This document shows, one piece after another, positions 1 through 11,711 of a stretch of 64,000 bases of DNA (positions are counted from its first letter, which is position 1; each line of letters opens with the position of its first letter). The stretch is from Lithospermum erythrorhizon (taxonomy: Eukaryota; Streptophyta; Magnoliopsida; Boraginales; Boraginaceae): positions 1 to 64,000 of the forward strand of contig JADFUC010001275.1 of the NCBI GenBank assembly GCA_019722365.1, read 5' to 3'. The notes under the pieces were generated by a model. That model ran no database searches. It saw only the letters and a list, made by a program, of their open reading frames with translations, and was not told where the DNA came from. The position numbers and the translations under genes are program-made.

Positions 1-214
1 AGTTACGTATTGCTCTTATACTTCATAATGAAGATACTATACATACAATAAATTATAATTCTATAGTAGATGGAAATAAATACCAGTTTTCTTCTGGTTA
101 TGTACATGATGACATAATCTCAGCATTAGACCCCGTGTTAAATTATTTCTACTTCAGTGACATAATATTAACTTGTCCATACGAGACATTTTCAAAGTTT
201 GTCAATAACATGTT
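1..214. other. AT-rich flank, nothing recognised
   Basis: AT-rich sequence before the first recognisable retrotransposon residues. I see no coding match, repeat or regulatory site in it. It may be older flanking DNA or a more decayed part of the adjacent copia element. Confidence 0.4.
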
Positions 215-1990
215 ATGGAGTCTACTAATGTGAAGGTACTGGACACAGGAGCTGCAACTCATGACGCAGCAACAGAAGACGTTGCACCTGTCAAAGACAC
301 TTGTTCGCGCAACAATGACAGCAGTGTTGGAGACAAGGAAGTTAATGACACATGTGATGAGAGTCGACCTATACAGCCGGCCAGTCGAATTCAAAAAGAA
401 CTATCTGCGGAGAATATGGCTGGGGGTGATTGATCAAGGAATTGCAACACGAAGAAAGGAACCAGTTGACTATGAAGAATGGTTGACCCTTTGGCGAAAT
501 CTGTTTTATTTCTAAAGTTGAACCAAAGAATTTTATGAAGCTCCTCAAAGATGAACATCGATAAATGCCACGCAAAGAGGAATTGATCCAATTTCAACGT
601 AACGACGCTGCTGAACTCGCGCTAAAGTTAATTCAAAGGACCATAACGTGGATAGAACAAATGGATTTTCAAAAATAACCGATGAACAAGGAGTCGTTAC
701 TAGGAATAAAGCTGGGATTAAGGCGCAGGATATTATTCACAAGTGAAAGGCGTGGATTGAGAAAACATTTGCCTCGCTGCCGTGCTCGAGGCTATACGCC
801 TTCTTCTAGCATAGCTTGTACGATGAAGTTTAAAATCAGACGATGGACGCCAAGAGCAATAGTTCTCAACGGGTCATTAAGAATAAGCTCCAGCGTGAAC
901 AAATGAAAGGATTCGGCCAATGACGTAAGTCCCCAACACGCCAGATCTAACAAGAAAGCACCGTATGGTCTCAAGCGGTGCCTCGAAGGTGGTACGAGAC
1001 TCACCATGACCTATCAATTTAAAGGATATACAAGAGGAGTGAACCGACAAGACCTTATTTCATCGCTACGGTGCAGAATTTGATGGTCAGACAAATCTAT
1101 GTTGACGATATAATCTTTCGTGAGGACGTCAACATCCAAGGCAACAATTTGTACAACAAACGAATCGAGTTCTAAACGGTACGGTAGGCGAGTTGAACTA
1201 TTTTCTTGGATTTCAAATCAAGGAATAAGGATGGCATTTTCACATTCAAACTAAATATGCCAAGAATTCAAGATTTGACTAAAAAAATACCACCAAAAGA
1301 GGATACCAACCGCAACTCATGTGAAAATTAGTAAAGATGCCGACGGAAGCTCAGCTGACATAAGCAATTATCTGGGAGTACGATGGAGTCTATTATATCT
1401 CACGTAAAGTCATTCCGACATTTCCTACCTCTTGGGTTGAGTTTCAGACGGCTTCAAGCAAATCCTAAAGAAAGTCATTTGAACCGCCGTTAATCATCAA
1501 ATACGTGAACGGTACGCCGACTATGGACTTTGTTTTTCGATACTAATAATCTGGTAGGATATCATACGCCGACCGGGCGGAACAAAAAAGATGTAAAGAG
1601 CACCGCCTCTCATGGACGCTTTTGGAAAAAATAACTCAGTGTATCAAGTTTAAGAAAAAGCAAAATCTGCTTTCTTCAACGGCCGAAAGCCGAAAGTATG
1701 TTAGCCTGCAGTGCGCTTGTACTCAACTCTATGATGAATTAGACTAAGAATATAACGCGAGGTTCCGCAATACACAACAATTATCTGCTACGGGTTAATT
1801 ACACAAAAAGTCATGTAACCGATAACCCTAGCGTTGAAATTCATAACGCAGATGATTTACGCTGAGCGGATGTGCCTCTATACCGGAAATTAATCGCAAA
1901 GACGTAAGGGGCGAAGGCCTAGGAGCCAATTGTCAAGATGTAGTCTCGAATTTTCTCGTGATGCCGCGATGTCGTAAACCGGCAGGTCCG
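215..1990 (+). pseudogene. Ty1/copia (SIRE-type) pol remnant: RT and RNase H
   Basis: Decayed copia polyprotein read in alternating frames. It begins in the linker upstream of RT (RPIQPASRIQKEL, about 357-400, followed by a DQGIATR-like segment). It continues through the LYGLK-type motif (seen as PYGLK, 961-975), the catalytic IYVDDI motif (about 1095-1112), and an RNase H-side block with NPKESHL (1461-1481) and DTNNLVGY (about 1539-1562). Intact, this region would reverse-transcribe element RNA and degrade the RNA strand inside virus-like particles. Frameshifts and stops occur every few dozen codons, so no product is expected. The NPKESHL and DTNNLVGY blocks resemble the SIRE/Maximus lineage. 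Gag, protease and most of integrase are absent. The lineage call is inference from these motifs. Confidence 0.8.
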
Positions 1991-3780
1991 ACAGACCTTT
2001 CGTTACGCCATCCGCCAACGCATGTGATGCCAACCGCCTTCCAGGAATGAATTTTGGAAGCGACGCTGCTGGTGATCATCCACGGGCCATAACGCTATGG
2101 CTAATGATGCTACGGTACCGACCCGCGGTTGGAAGATGCTGACGGTCAACGCCACAAGTGGTACCGATCCAATGATTGAGGATGGCGCTCGATGTTATTA
2201 CCGAACCAAGCACCAGGCTTCGAAACTATCAATTTAACCAGTTGTCAAAAAGACACTTTGAATGAAGCTCGGCGTCATAGATGATCTATGAAAGATCCGA
2301 TGTTAACATCGTGAAGTGGCATGTCCCTTCTAACATACCAAGAGTTAAATGACGTTGGTAGCCCCTAAATCGAAGAGGCTCATGTTTGTTGGGGCGGTCA
2401 AGGTGTTAACACACTGACGAAGATGTCGATGGATTCTCTCCGAAACAAAGAAATTCAAGAAGAGGAAACTAAGGAAAATGAGCAGGCCGGTCTTCCGAGC
2501 CTAAACAAAATTTGTCAAAAAGAGGGAGTAGAATGCTGCCAAGGCGTGCGAGAAGCGAGAAAAGTGGCGAAAGGCCATTGTCGCATGTAGATCGCCGAGG
2601 TCGATGAAAACCTGGAAGGAGGTTGAAGAATGTTGTCAAGAGCAACCGAACAGTACCACTGCCACACACATCCGCCGATGACGCATCGGGTGCTCGAGCA
2701 CGCAAATCCACAAGTTAATGATGCTGATGAGACTCGATGTAGAGTGATGTCACGCTGGTAAGTGAGGGTGCAAAGCGGCGTTTTAGATTGAATGACAACA
2801 ACTGACTGGGAATCGGCGATTCCAAAGAATGCAGCCAATGTCCCCATAACCAACGCGGTCTTCACATCCGGCTAAGCCGATGGCCGTGTGGAAAGCTCGC
2901 GACCAATCGACTCAGAAATGAGAAATTGTTGTAAAAAACGACACAGAACCCAACATCACGCGAATTCCCCGACGAGGTTTTGAGTCAGCTTGGTCAAGGA
3001 GGTTACCAACCCTTATTATCCGAAGCCGTCTGTGAGTTCATATAAATATGTCCGAGGACATCGATGACACCGCAAGCCCTCACCATCATAAGTGTAACAT
3101 TTCCTCGCAATCGCACTCATTTTTCTCCCCGCTGATAAATGATCATTTGAAACCAACGGGGCGGCACTGCATAATTTGAGGACTGGGGCTGGAGAGCACA
3201 AGGTGGGTGCTATCACTGAGCCGCCGACATTACGGCTGCATACGGGCCGCCGCCTCTAGGTCAGCCATAAGATTACGCCGCATAAGGTAGAGTTGCAAAT
3301 TGATCCCTACTACCCATAATACTGTCTTCAAGATCGGGAGCCTCGTATACGATCGGGACCTGCTTCTTTCTCGATACTGAGGTGCTCTTGATCAAATCAC
3401 TCAACACGCCACTTCACATGCCGCTGGGGCTTCACCTGCATCTCGAAATGATCTCGCAACATCTCTAAGCGCACAATGATATTCCGACATCCGATTTATT
3501 ACTGGTGGAGCCGATCCAGAGTCATTACCATCCAAGATCACGTGGAAGGGACTGGCGGGTCATGGTACCTCTCGCTGGACTCGATCGGGCAAGCACTTTC
3601 ACAACTCACACCACGGTACGCATACTTTCGCAAGCAGAGACAGTACTGAACGGGTGATTCGCACGACAGCATGGCTCTTAAATCGCTGAGGTAAAAGATT
3701 CGTGGGAGTTTCGATCAAGTAGATTTACGCAGATGCCATGATGACCGCTTAATCTGCCATTGCTCAACAGCTAACTAATG
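1991..3780 (+). pseudogene. Probable third (env-like) ORF of the SIRE-type copia, decayed
   Basis: This stretch lies directly downstream of the RNase H remnant, where SIRE elements carry an extra env-like ORF. Most of it has no clear reading frame. The best support is 3028-3180: across two frames it reads VCEFI, then NMSEDIDD, then HHHK, then FSPLINDHL. This resembles the conserved block of plant retrotransposon third ORFs (putative plant transposon protein family). A lysine/glutamate-rich segment at about 2450-2560 would suit the charged region of such proteins. Function in plant elements is unproven; env-like is a historical label. Stops are abundant and nothing is expressible. Alternatively this is unrelated decayed DNA and the match at 3.0-3.2 kb is chance. 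Confidence 0.45.
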
Positions 3781-4990
3781 CGTTTTTGGCTAAGCTTCGG
3801 GGACAAATGTATATGTCCGAATGGAGAACACTACGACGGAGTAATTTTTTTTTCTATTTGTCATGTGTCATAATTATGGACGCTTGGGGCGCGCGAGCTA
3901 CGCTGCTTTGTTTTTTTATTTTGGCATCCCTGCTTGGCTATCCGTCTTTCATTGACGACATCGATACTGGTCGTATGCCGTTGCTCCTAAACAATCCATC
4001 TTCTTTGTGTTTGTGTTTGATTAGCGAGTATTATCACGAGCTTTCTACTTCTCATGGGATATTTACGCTTTTATTCATGTTATATACCGAACGTGACGCC
4101 AGGTTCTCAAAATATTTGTCACGAAAAACTTACCGAAAGCGGGGAGTTTCATAGCTGCGATCAGAGTCGGGTCAAGTGTTTCGCTTGTCACGACCAACAG
4201 TCCTTGACATATGGTGGCAACTATTCAAGAGTCGACATGATCTTTCGCACAAGATTTTGTTACCATATCTGAAGAGGATCACGGAGAATCCTAGAAGATA
4301 TGATTCGATTCAACAGATGGATATTACCACAATCAAGGAACAAAGATACACGCCTAAAATCAAATGGAACGCCGGGATCAAGCATTTATTATCTACAAGA
4401 TGAAAGCTGCTTATAGCAAAATTTGCTATAACGTTGTACGCGCTTACACTATATAATGGCTTTTAACGCAGACGGATGCGGCGAAACAAGAGCGTATTCC
4501 AGATATCAGGATTAAGCATGTGAGCTTTGTGTGAGGATTTAGTGTGTAGCCGAATGTACGTGAAAGGTTACTATAAACCCATTAGTATCAGAGCACTGCT
4601 CCGTGACACCGGGTTACAAATGGGCTTTTATTCTAGTGAAAAGTATCAGAGTTTACACATACTGTAGATAATAAGGTCTAGCCAAGGATGCGTTATAGCT
4701 CTGTGAGCCCGAAGCTTATACATTCGGGACGTGGAAGCATCACTACGGGCGTAACGATATCGAGCAAGACCTTTATTCGTAATTTTCATCATATCATCCT
4801 TCATCGGGCAACCGCCTCGACGTAGTGCTATTTTTGGCAATCGAACTCACAAGAACCGCTGCTTTTACTTTTGAAAGATTTTACTTTTCATGCGAGTTGT
4901 TTGGCCTTGGAAGTTATCGATACTGGTCTACGAAATAACCCGACCCGGTTTAATTAATTAAAAATCGAGTAATTGGTAATCTCGAATGTA
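3781..4990. other. Unassigned, possible 3' noncoding part of the SIRE-type element
   Basis: A 122-codon open frame (3786-4154, plus) includes T-rich stretches that give hydrophobic residues, but it matches nothing I know. No polypurine tract or LTR edge could be fixed. The position suggests 3' untranslated or LTR sequence of the preceding copia. Confidence 0.3.
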
Positions 4991-6290
4991 ATATAATAAA
5001 ACGGATTCATGAACGCATCATATCAAATAGCGAACTTAAATTATGTGGTAAAAATTTAATCACTGAAAAAAGTTGATCACAATTTTACGTATGGGTTTAA
5101 AAGAATTATACCGTTAACGAGCTAAACAAGAAAGCCTTTTATTACTGTGACTTTTTATTTTATGGCCATTATCCCACACTATAAAACAAAAAGAAAAACC
5201 AAAAACCCTAACAGAAAAACAAAAACCATCGCCTCTTTTTCCATTGAAAGAACTCAAAAAAAATTTCTCTTTTTCTCCCACTTTAATAATCATCCTTTGC
5301 TCTAAAATTCCAGAAAAATATACCAATCTTCTCCTCTCATCTTCCCCCGTCGCTTTTTGGCCGCATTTAAAGTTTCATCTTTTAAGTTTCGAGAATTTCA
5401 AAAATTAGGATTTAATTATTTGAATTTGATAATTAAAAATTTGTTAAATTATGATCCTCGTCTTTGGGACAAGCGGTCATTTTCACGAAAGACCAATTTT
5501 GTTAATTTTAACAATTTATTTCGAATTTTATATAATTAATTAAAGATCTGATTTTATGTTAGATGTTTAGATTCAGATGTTTTATGATTATAGATATAAT
5601 AATAGAGCTTTTTCAAGAATATATTCACGAAAATAGTTATTTTTGGATTTTTAATTAATTTTTATATTATAATTTTATTTTTAGAAAATAAAATAAATTT
5701 ATAATTTTGACTTTTTAAAATAAAACTCATATTTTTATTGTGTGTTTATTACTAGATTAAAACCAACATATAATAATCTTGGAATTTTTGGGAAATGTTT
5801 ACTATTTTATTTATTTATTAACTAGAATGAAAATTTTAATAAAAAGGTGAAATTTTTTATGATTGTAAATTAGAAACTGAATTGTTAAATTTTTATAATG
5901 GGGTGGGCCGGTTGGACTATAAATCAAATATTAGAATTTTTGGAGTTCGCTGGTATTTATTTTGAATTATTGATGAGTAAATGACTAGCTTTGGGGGTTA
6001 ATTGAAATAAATCAGATTTTTTATACATAAAATATAAAAAATATTTTTATTAAACTATATAGTACATTTTGGACCTATGATGTAAAAATATTATAATTCG
6101 ACCTATTAAGATATTTACTCGATTTTTTATAAAGATTGAGATTCCTTTTAAATAGTTAACTACTAATAGCTCACCTAATAATTACTAAGATACATTTAAA
6201 AAGTGTGAACACCTAATACATGCGAATATAATTAATGTATTTAATTTAAAGTATCATGGAAAAATGTAATCTTATTATATTATTTTAGAG
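4991..6290. other. AT-rich intergenic DNA
   Basis: Very AT-rich with long A and T runs. No coding frame with recognisable similarity, no repeat array and no structural RNA was seen. An A-rich stretch with one AACCCTAA-like motif lies around 5195-5210. Confidence 0.5.
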
Positions 6291-7790
6291 TCGGACTGAC
6301 CGGTGTCGCTTTTCGACTCACCGCGTTTAGTCTCATGGCCAGCGGTACTAGCAATGTGTGGGGATTTATCTCCTTCTGTTGGTTCCTTACATTTGCACGC
6401 TGTCTCGATCAGACGTCATATACGTAGCACGCTTGCTTCACAAGCAGAATACGCCAAGTAGCTATTATTTCTTAAATTATCGTAGACGACATCACGTTAG
6501 TGGATCGGAGGTCATATTACGATACCAGCGATGACTAAATGTTTGATTATAATATGTAAGACCGTAAACACGACCGTGATTTATTATCATGGAGACGCCA
6601 CGTTGCTAATCGCGACACGCTAAACCGCTATCAACTTTCGATGGAGCCTGCGTCTCATGTGCTGGTCTCAATCGTGTGTTGTGGTCGAGTCGAAGTCGCA
6701 CGTAGAGGGAACAAGAGATCCATTACGGGACGATCGGGAGCGGTACACACGGCCAGCCGGATACTTTATTGCTACTGGATGCATCGGTATACTTTATACG
6801 CGTGACTCCACGGGTCGTTATAGCAATACTCAAGGGTATACGCGACCCTTTCGTCATAGCATATGCCTGCCATCAGATTCAGATGCTGGCATTGCTGCGG
6901 GTACGTGTCGACGTCCGGATCTAGTGTTTTGGCATTTTGTCAGCAAGTGATTTTTGGACCTTCTGTCGCGTGGGTTTGCGGTAATACGGTATATATGAAA
7001 GTTACTTTTTGCCATATCATTTAACCGGTTGGACTTACGTGTTACTTTCAACTCAGATTCACTATATTTAGATTCAAGGTTTCTATTGCGCCTCAAGTAT
7101 GAATATAAACCCGGCCAAATACTGCTAGGTAAAGGCTACAAACCGTTTAGTGTTTTTATTTATCAATCGAATCATGTTTTTTATATATATATATTCCCGC
7201 GGGTTCTACTTTTCTTGATTTCGTTGGTAATGGAGTCACCACTCAGCGATAAGTTTCCACGCTAGCTCGGGCCGACCCTCAAAAATTTCAGTCGAAAGGG
7301 GCTATCAGAAAGCGAGTCAATCTTCGAGCTCGCTGCTATCCTTGCCAGCTACGCGCGGTTGGGATCCTCGCTACTATTTTATTTGCCTTATCGAAGTTTC
7401 GAAATATTGTTTACCCATGCTGACATATTATATGTATTATTGAACACTCCCCGTTTTTTTTATGTCACTTTACGTGACGAATATGGGATGTCAATAGGTT
7501 TTTATGGAACTATTTCTTACTTTTATCGCTTAAACCTGCTTTAAATCCGGCTTTTTATTTTATATCATCGTCACACTGTGTATCCATTTTACTAACGAAG
7601 TCTAACTCGAGGCGGCCACCTGGGCGCCACGTTGCGCCTATCACCAAGCACGGTAGATTACACACCCCACACCTCTGTATGGGCGCCAAACAAGTTTGTC
7701 GCGACGGATATATGATTACGGGAAATGCCAAAACGTGCGCCTCATTATTCTCCCCTAACACTATCCGCACAATGGAATCAAATTACACTT
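6291..7790. other. Balanced-composition block with no recognisable content
   Basis: Composition changes abruptly from AT-rich to nearly balanced at about 6290 and back at about 7790. Reading all frames I found no domain, LTR terminus or primer site. It may be an element fragment decayed beyond recognition by eye. Confidence 0.35.
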
Positions 7791-8399
7791 CTCGCCATAT
7801 CAACTTACGCTTCCTCAAATAACACCCACTTTTTACTAACCTCCACATCAAAGGCTATCTGTGCGTCAAATTAATTTCTCTCCTTTCCACATCACTCCAA
7901 CATATACCCCACCATATTTCTTACTTCTCTTTATTTATTTCATATATATCATTAAATTTATAATTACAACAACAATTGACATGAAAATTAATTAAATTTG
8001 ATAAAATATTTTTTTTTTGAATTTCAAAAAACCCATAATATTTTAATACAATAACTAATATTATAATTTTTAAGATAACACTAATATTATTCATGACTTA
8101 ACTCAAGTACATACATGGCTGCTAAATATATCAAAAACTTGATTTTTTCAGGTCCAAACGGCACAAACCTGGGGACCTATTTATGTAGCTCAAAAAATAA
8201 AAATAGTGATATAATTTTTTTTTTGCTTAATTATCAAGAAAAAATATTTTAAAATTAGCAGAAAAATGATGAATCAGGCTACTAATGCTGTCATCAGCTG
8301 TGAGGCCCGCATTGTCACAAGGGCCCAGACAAAAAATGTTCAATCGGCTCACACTTTTTTTTTTTTTTTTTGATTTTTAATCGAGGGGCCCACTTTGTG

Positions 8400-8466
8400 G
8401 GTGTCAAATTTTTTTGGTCCGGATCAAATATTGATCCCGAGCCCACCAAGTATTAAATTTGACACC
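8400..8466. repeat. Nested inverted repeat (hairpin)
   Basis: Perfect 12-base outer arms GGTGTCAAATTT (8400-8411) and AAATTTGACACC (8455-8466) enclose a second perfect 7-base stem, GGATCAA/TTGATCC (8421-8437, loop ATA). It could fold as a hairpin in DNA or RNA. It may be a small MITE relic; no target duplication was identified. Confidence 0.7.
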
Positions 8467-8637
8467 AATTTGATCCCCTGCTGTATGAAATGATCCCCTT
8501 TGATACTTTATTCATCCCCGTCATATGTTCTAATAATTTTCCTAGAATTTCCTCTCTCTCCATTTTCACCACCCTCCCCCACTCAAGAATCGTTGATTTT
8601 CTTTTTCTTGTCTGCACATTATTTATGAATTAGAGAT

Positions 8638-8705
8638 CAAGGAATCATATTCGGAATTTAGTTTCCAAGAAGTTTTAGAAGCCAAGTAATCATATTCAGA
8701 ATTTA
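8638..8705 (+). repeat. Short direct duplication
   Basis: A 23-base segment, CAAGGAATCATATTCGGAAT plus three bases, at 8638-8660 recurs with two mismatches at 8683-8705, a 45-base offset. It looks like a local tandem duplication in noncoding DNA. Confidence 0.65.
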
Positions 8706-10339
8706 TTTACCGTATAACTTTAGTTGTTTTTTTTATTGGACCTATCTAGAGTTTTTTTAAAATGATCCTTTCAAATTGGATTGTTTTATCAGCCGATTTT
8801 ATTTTTACTCCCCCGAAAATCAATTTTTATGAGTTGCCGAAGCTCAAATCGTAAGCATTAAACTTCATCAATTTCAACAAAATAGTAGGGGGCTGGATTT
8901 CTTCTATATTATAATATTTATATAAGAAAGTAGTAAGATATAATAGTCTAAATATTTTTTTTAGATCGACGTTCAAATATTTGGTGACCAACTTTTAACA
9001 ACTCCCTTATTTTATATTATAATAATATTTTGATTAGTTTCCATATTTTAATTAGCGAAAAATATATTTTTTAAATTCCTTAAATGATTTCATTTTTTAC
9101 TAGCACATGATATATTTTCATTCCTAATCTATTTTCTATGTGTCAACTGCCAACATGTATGTTTATCTCATAATATTGTACTCTCCGTCTCAATTTAATT
9201 AATCATCTAGTTCAAAAATACTTTATTAGGATAATACTCGGTTTTACTATATTCAAGGACAGATAAAACTATTAAACAATGGAAATAAGGATATTATGAG
9301 ACAAAATAAATTTTTTTTAACTTCAATACAAAAAGTTTTATTGATAAAGTCAACAATTAATTATAATGAAATAAATTTTTTTCACTAAATGAACACCACT
9401 AAATCGAGACATGTGAAGCGCAATATTTTTATTCATAAAGATCTCCTAAGGAGAAGATTGAAATGATATAAAAATATATCAAAACATCTAAATAAAATGG
9501 CACAATGATATGTGCACCAATAACTAAGTAAAATATAATGCATTATTAAATTAAAAAATCAATTCTAAATGTGGTATCCAAATGCAACATTTCCACTTTC
9601 CCATTTTTCTATACTACATTTGCATCACTTCTATTGATCACGACATAATTTATGCTACCTGATACATATGTCATATCAGGACAAAAAGCTAATATAAGTG
9701 TATTCCTATTTTTGTAGAACATGTATATTAAAAATTACACTCGACAACATCATATTGTGTCTCAAGTGTTGATACAGTAACCGGTAGAGAGGATCTGCTC
9801 TATTCTTATGCCTAATTTGTTTGGAAGACTTTTTTTTCTTTCTTTTTGATAGATAATTAGAATTCATATAATAGATGGTTCAAAAGGCATTACAATTGAG
9901 AACTTCAGAATCCGAGGTTCGATCATATCAACCATTTTACATTATTTCCTTTATTCGATGTGATTAAAGCTAAATTTCAGGGTCATATTGTAGCCATCTA
10001 GTACTTTTTTATAATAAGAGACGAAGAAGACCCAGCACTTTCGATTATCGGGTCAAGGTCAGCTAACCGTGTTTTATCTGCTCCTTTGCAAACCTCGAGG
10101 CCGGATCAAGATTTTCAGAAGAACCAAAATCAGGAAAACAGAATTTAAACTTCAAGTCAAAAAATCTCCTTCATCAAACCTTGGACTTTCATAAGATTAT
10201 TATAAACGGAAGCTCTGGCCAACCATGAAAATATCACGCGATAAGTAGGTTATGATATCTTTTCTTCTTGTAATGTACCCAAATTCACAGAGGATTGCCT
10301 CTAACAGTGGCGTTTCGTAGAATCTGATTTCTTGTGGAT

Positions 10340-10574
10340 GTCCAAATTAGTTCAATTGATCATAATAGATATTATACAGAATATCACATATACTGAAATA
10401 CTGAAAGACAGCGAAGAAACACTAGATTTACTGGGCAACTCAGGACAAGTCATACACCAATTATATTTGTTATATTTTCTACTAAGTTTATGTTTACTAT
10501 TTGCCTATTGTAATCTCAACAAGAATTATTATCAATAAATTATCATCAATAATATTTATACTTTATATTTGATC
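10340..10574 (+). repeat. Copia-like LTR end, copy 1
   Basis: This copy aligns by eye with 11450-11711. Shared landmarks are AATATCACATATA (10380 on), a TTTACTATTTGCCTATTGTAATC-like segment, AATTATTATCAATA, and the terminal ATAATATTTATACTTTATATTT. The arrangement resembles the promoter and polyadenylation end of a plant copia LTR. Only the 3' half of an LTR is convincing and the upstream edge is uncertain. Confidence 0.6.
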
Positions 10575-10587
10575 ATAGATCAGAGCC
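10575..10587 (+). other. Degenerate primer-binding site next to LTR copy 1
   Basis: ATAGATCAGAGCC follows the LTR end and resembles the TGGTATCAGAGCC site used by plant copia elements, which pairs with the 3' end of initiator methionine tRNA. Several positions differ, so the call rests mainly on its place beside the LTR. Confidence 0.4.
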
Positions 10588-11449
10588 TATCAATAAATTA
10601 TGTTTTCTACAATGTGATTTTCAACGGGCGGGGATATCTTTTTTAAATATTTTTTTTCTGTCAAAATTATGTTGTTTTTATGTTTTTTTCTTCCGTTGGA
10701 TTTTCATATATTTTTTTCTTAATATTTCAAGTGTAAGTTTTCCATTGCTACAATCTTTCAACTGGCATGTGCTGATTTTCTAAATTCATTTGTTTTATAA
10801 GCCTAAAGAAATATACTGTTTGGTGCTTAAACTGGCCAAAGGTTATTTACCAAAGAAAGTTACGGCTAAATTTTTTTCTCGAACAAACCTCATATAGCCT
10901 CGACCTCTTGGCTCGGCTGCTTATATTATTACAGTGGTTTCACAATTTTTTAAAATTGATTTGATGACAAAATATTTTGCACACCTCTATTTATTTTTCT
11001 TTTGTGTTGTATACGATGCACACTTTTTATATGATTCATTGACTCCAATTATTTGTCCAATTATTTGGACTTTGTTTTATAAGGTTGATTTGTGCAATCT
11101 ATTATATTTGATTTATGCCATAATCATTGGACCTCTATAAGACATGACATAGAACATATTCAGGTTTTTTTTCGGGCCATAATTATTGTTTTTATGTTTG
11201 CAAGCTAACCTCAGAAATGTCACATGTGCTCCTTAACTCAGATCAGCTACCACAATAGTTGACTAATTTTTTTTCTCCGATTATTTGAAGCCCTTTTATT
11301 TGAAAGGTTATATTTAACCTTCTTTTTGGAGAGTCATTGAAGATATGGAGGTTGAAGTATCAAGTCAAAATTGTGGACAATTTTCAAAGAAGATCGAGAG
11401 TTTGATTTTGAAGATTTGGTTTGCTTATTGATTCCAAGTTGGGCATCTG
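10588..11449. other. AT-rich spacer between the two LTR-like copies
   Basis: T-rich, with short open frames that match nothing. If the flanking copies are two LTRs of one element, this under-1-kb interior lacks all gag/pol and would be a heavily deleted or non-autonomous interior. Confidence 0.4.
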
Positions 11450-11711
11450 CATGTGATTCACTCCCAGCTTGGAAATGAGATATTATGGTAATATCACATA
11501 TATGAAAATACTTGGAGTACAAGAAAGCTAGCTTGACTTGGATCTTAGTAACTGGCAAGACGAGTTGATCTGATATCATATTTGTATATGTATTTTTTCT
11601 CATGGGTTTTATATTTACTATTTACCTATAAATATAGGTGTCTATTGTAATCCATGACAAAAATTATTATCAATAGAATTGTATCAATAATATTTTTACT
11701 TTATATTTTAT
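11450..11711 (+). repeat. Copia-like LTR end, copy 2
   Basis: Direct-orientation relative of copy 1, sharing AATATCACATATA (11490 on), TTTACTATTTACCTATAAATATAGG, TCTATTGTAATCC, AATTATTATCAATA and the terminal AATAATATTTTTACTTTATATTTTATCA. TATAAATATAGG is a plausible TATA-like element. It is followed by TATCAGATCCAATG, which resembles a primer site plus the start of a copia interior, so copy 2 may also be a 5' LTR rather than the 3' partner of copy 1. Confidence 0.6.

Larger units (their letters stand above)
7791..10339. other. AT-rich intergenic DNA with small repeats
   Basis: No gene-like frame seen. It contains the inverted repeat at 8400-8466, a short duplication at 8638-8705 and a long T run at about 8358. 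The last few hundred bases (from about 10060) are less AT-rich and may belong to the LTR that follows. Confidence 0.5.

Noticed and set aside
3786..4154. 122-codon frame with hydrophobic stretches, considered as a membrane protein
   Set aside because: Hydrophobic residues come partly from T runs, there is no recognisable family, and it lies in the expected 3' noncoding part of a copia element.
5195..5212. AACCCTAA-like motif, considered as interstitial telomeric repeat
   Set aside because: Only one unit is present, with no tandem TTTAGGG array around it.
7029..7265. 78-codon frame in the balanced-composition island
   Set aside because: No motif, composition-driven, and no promoter or splice context.
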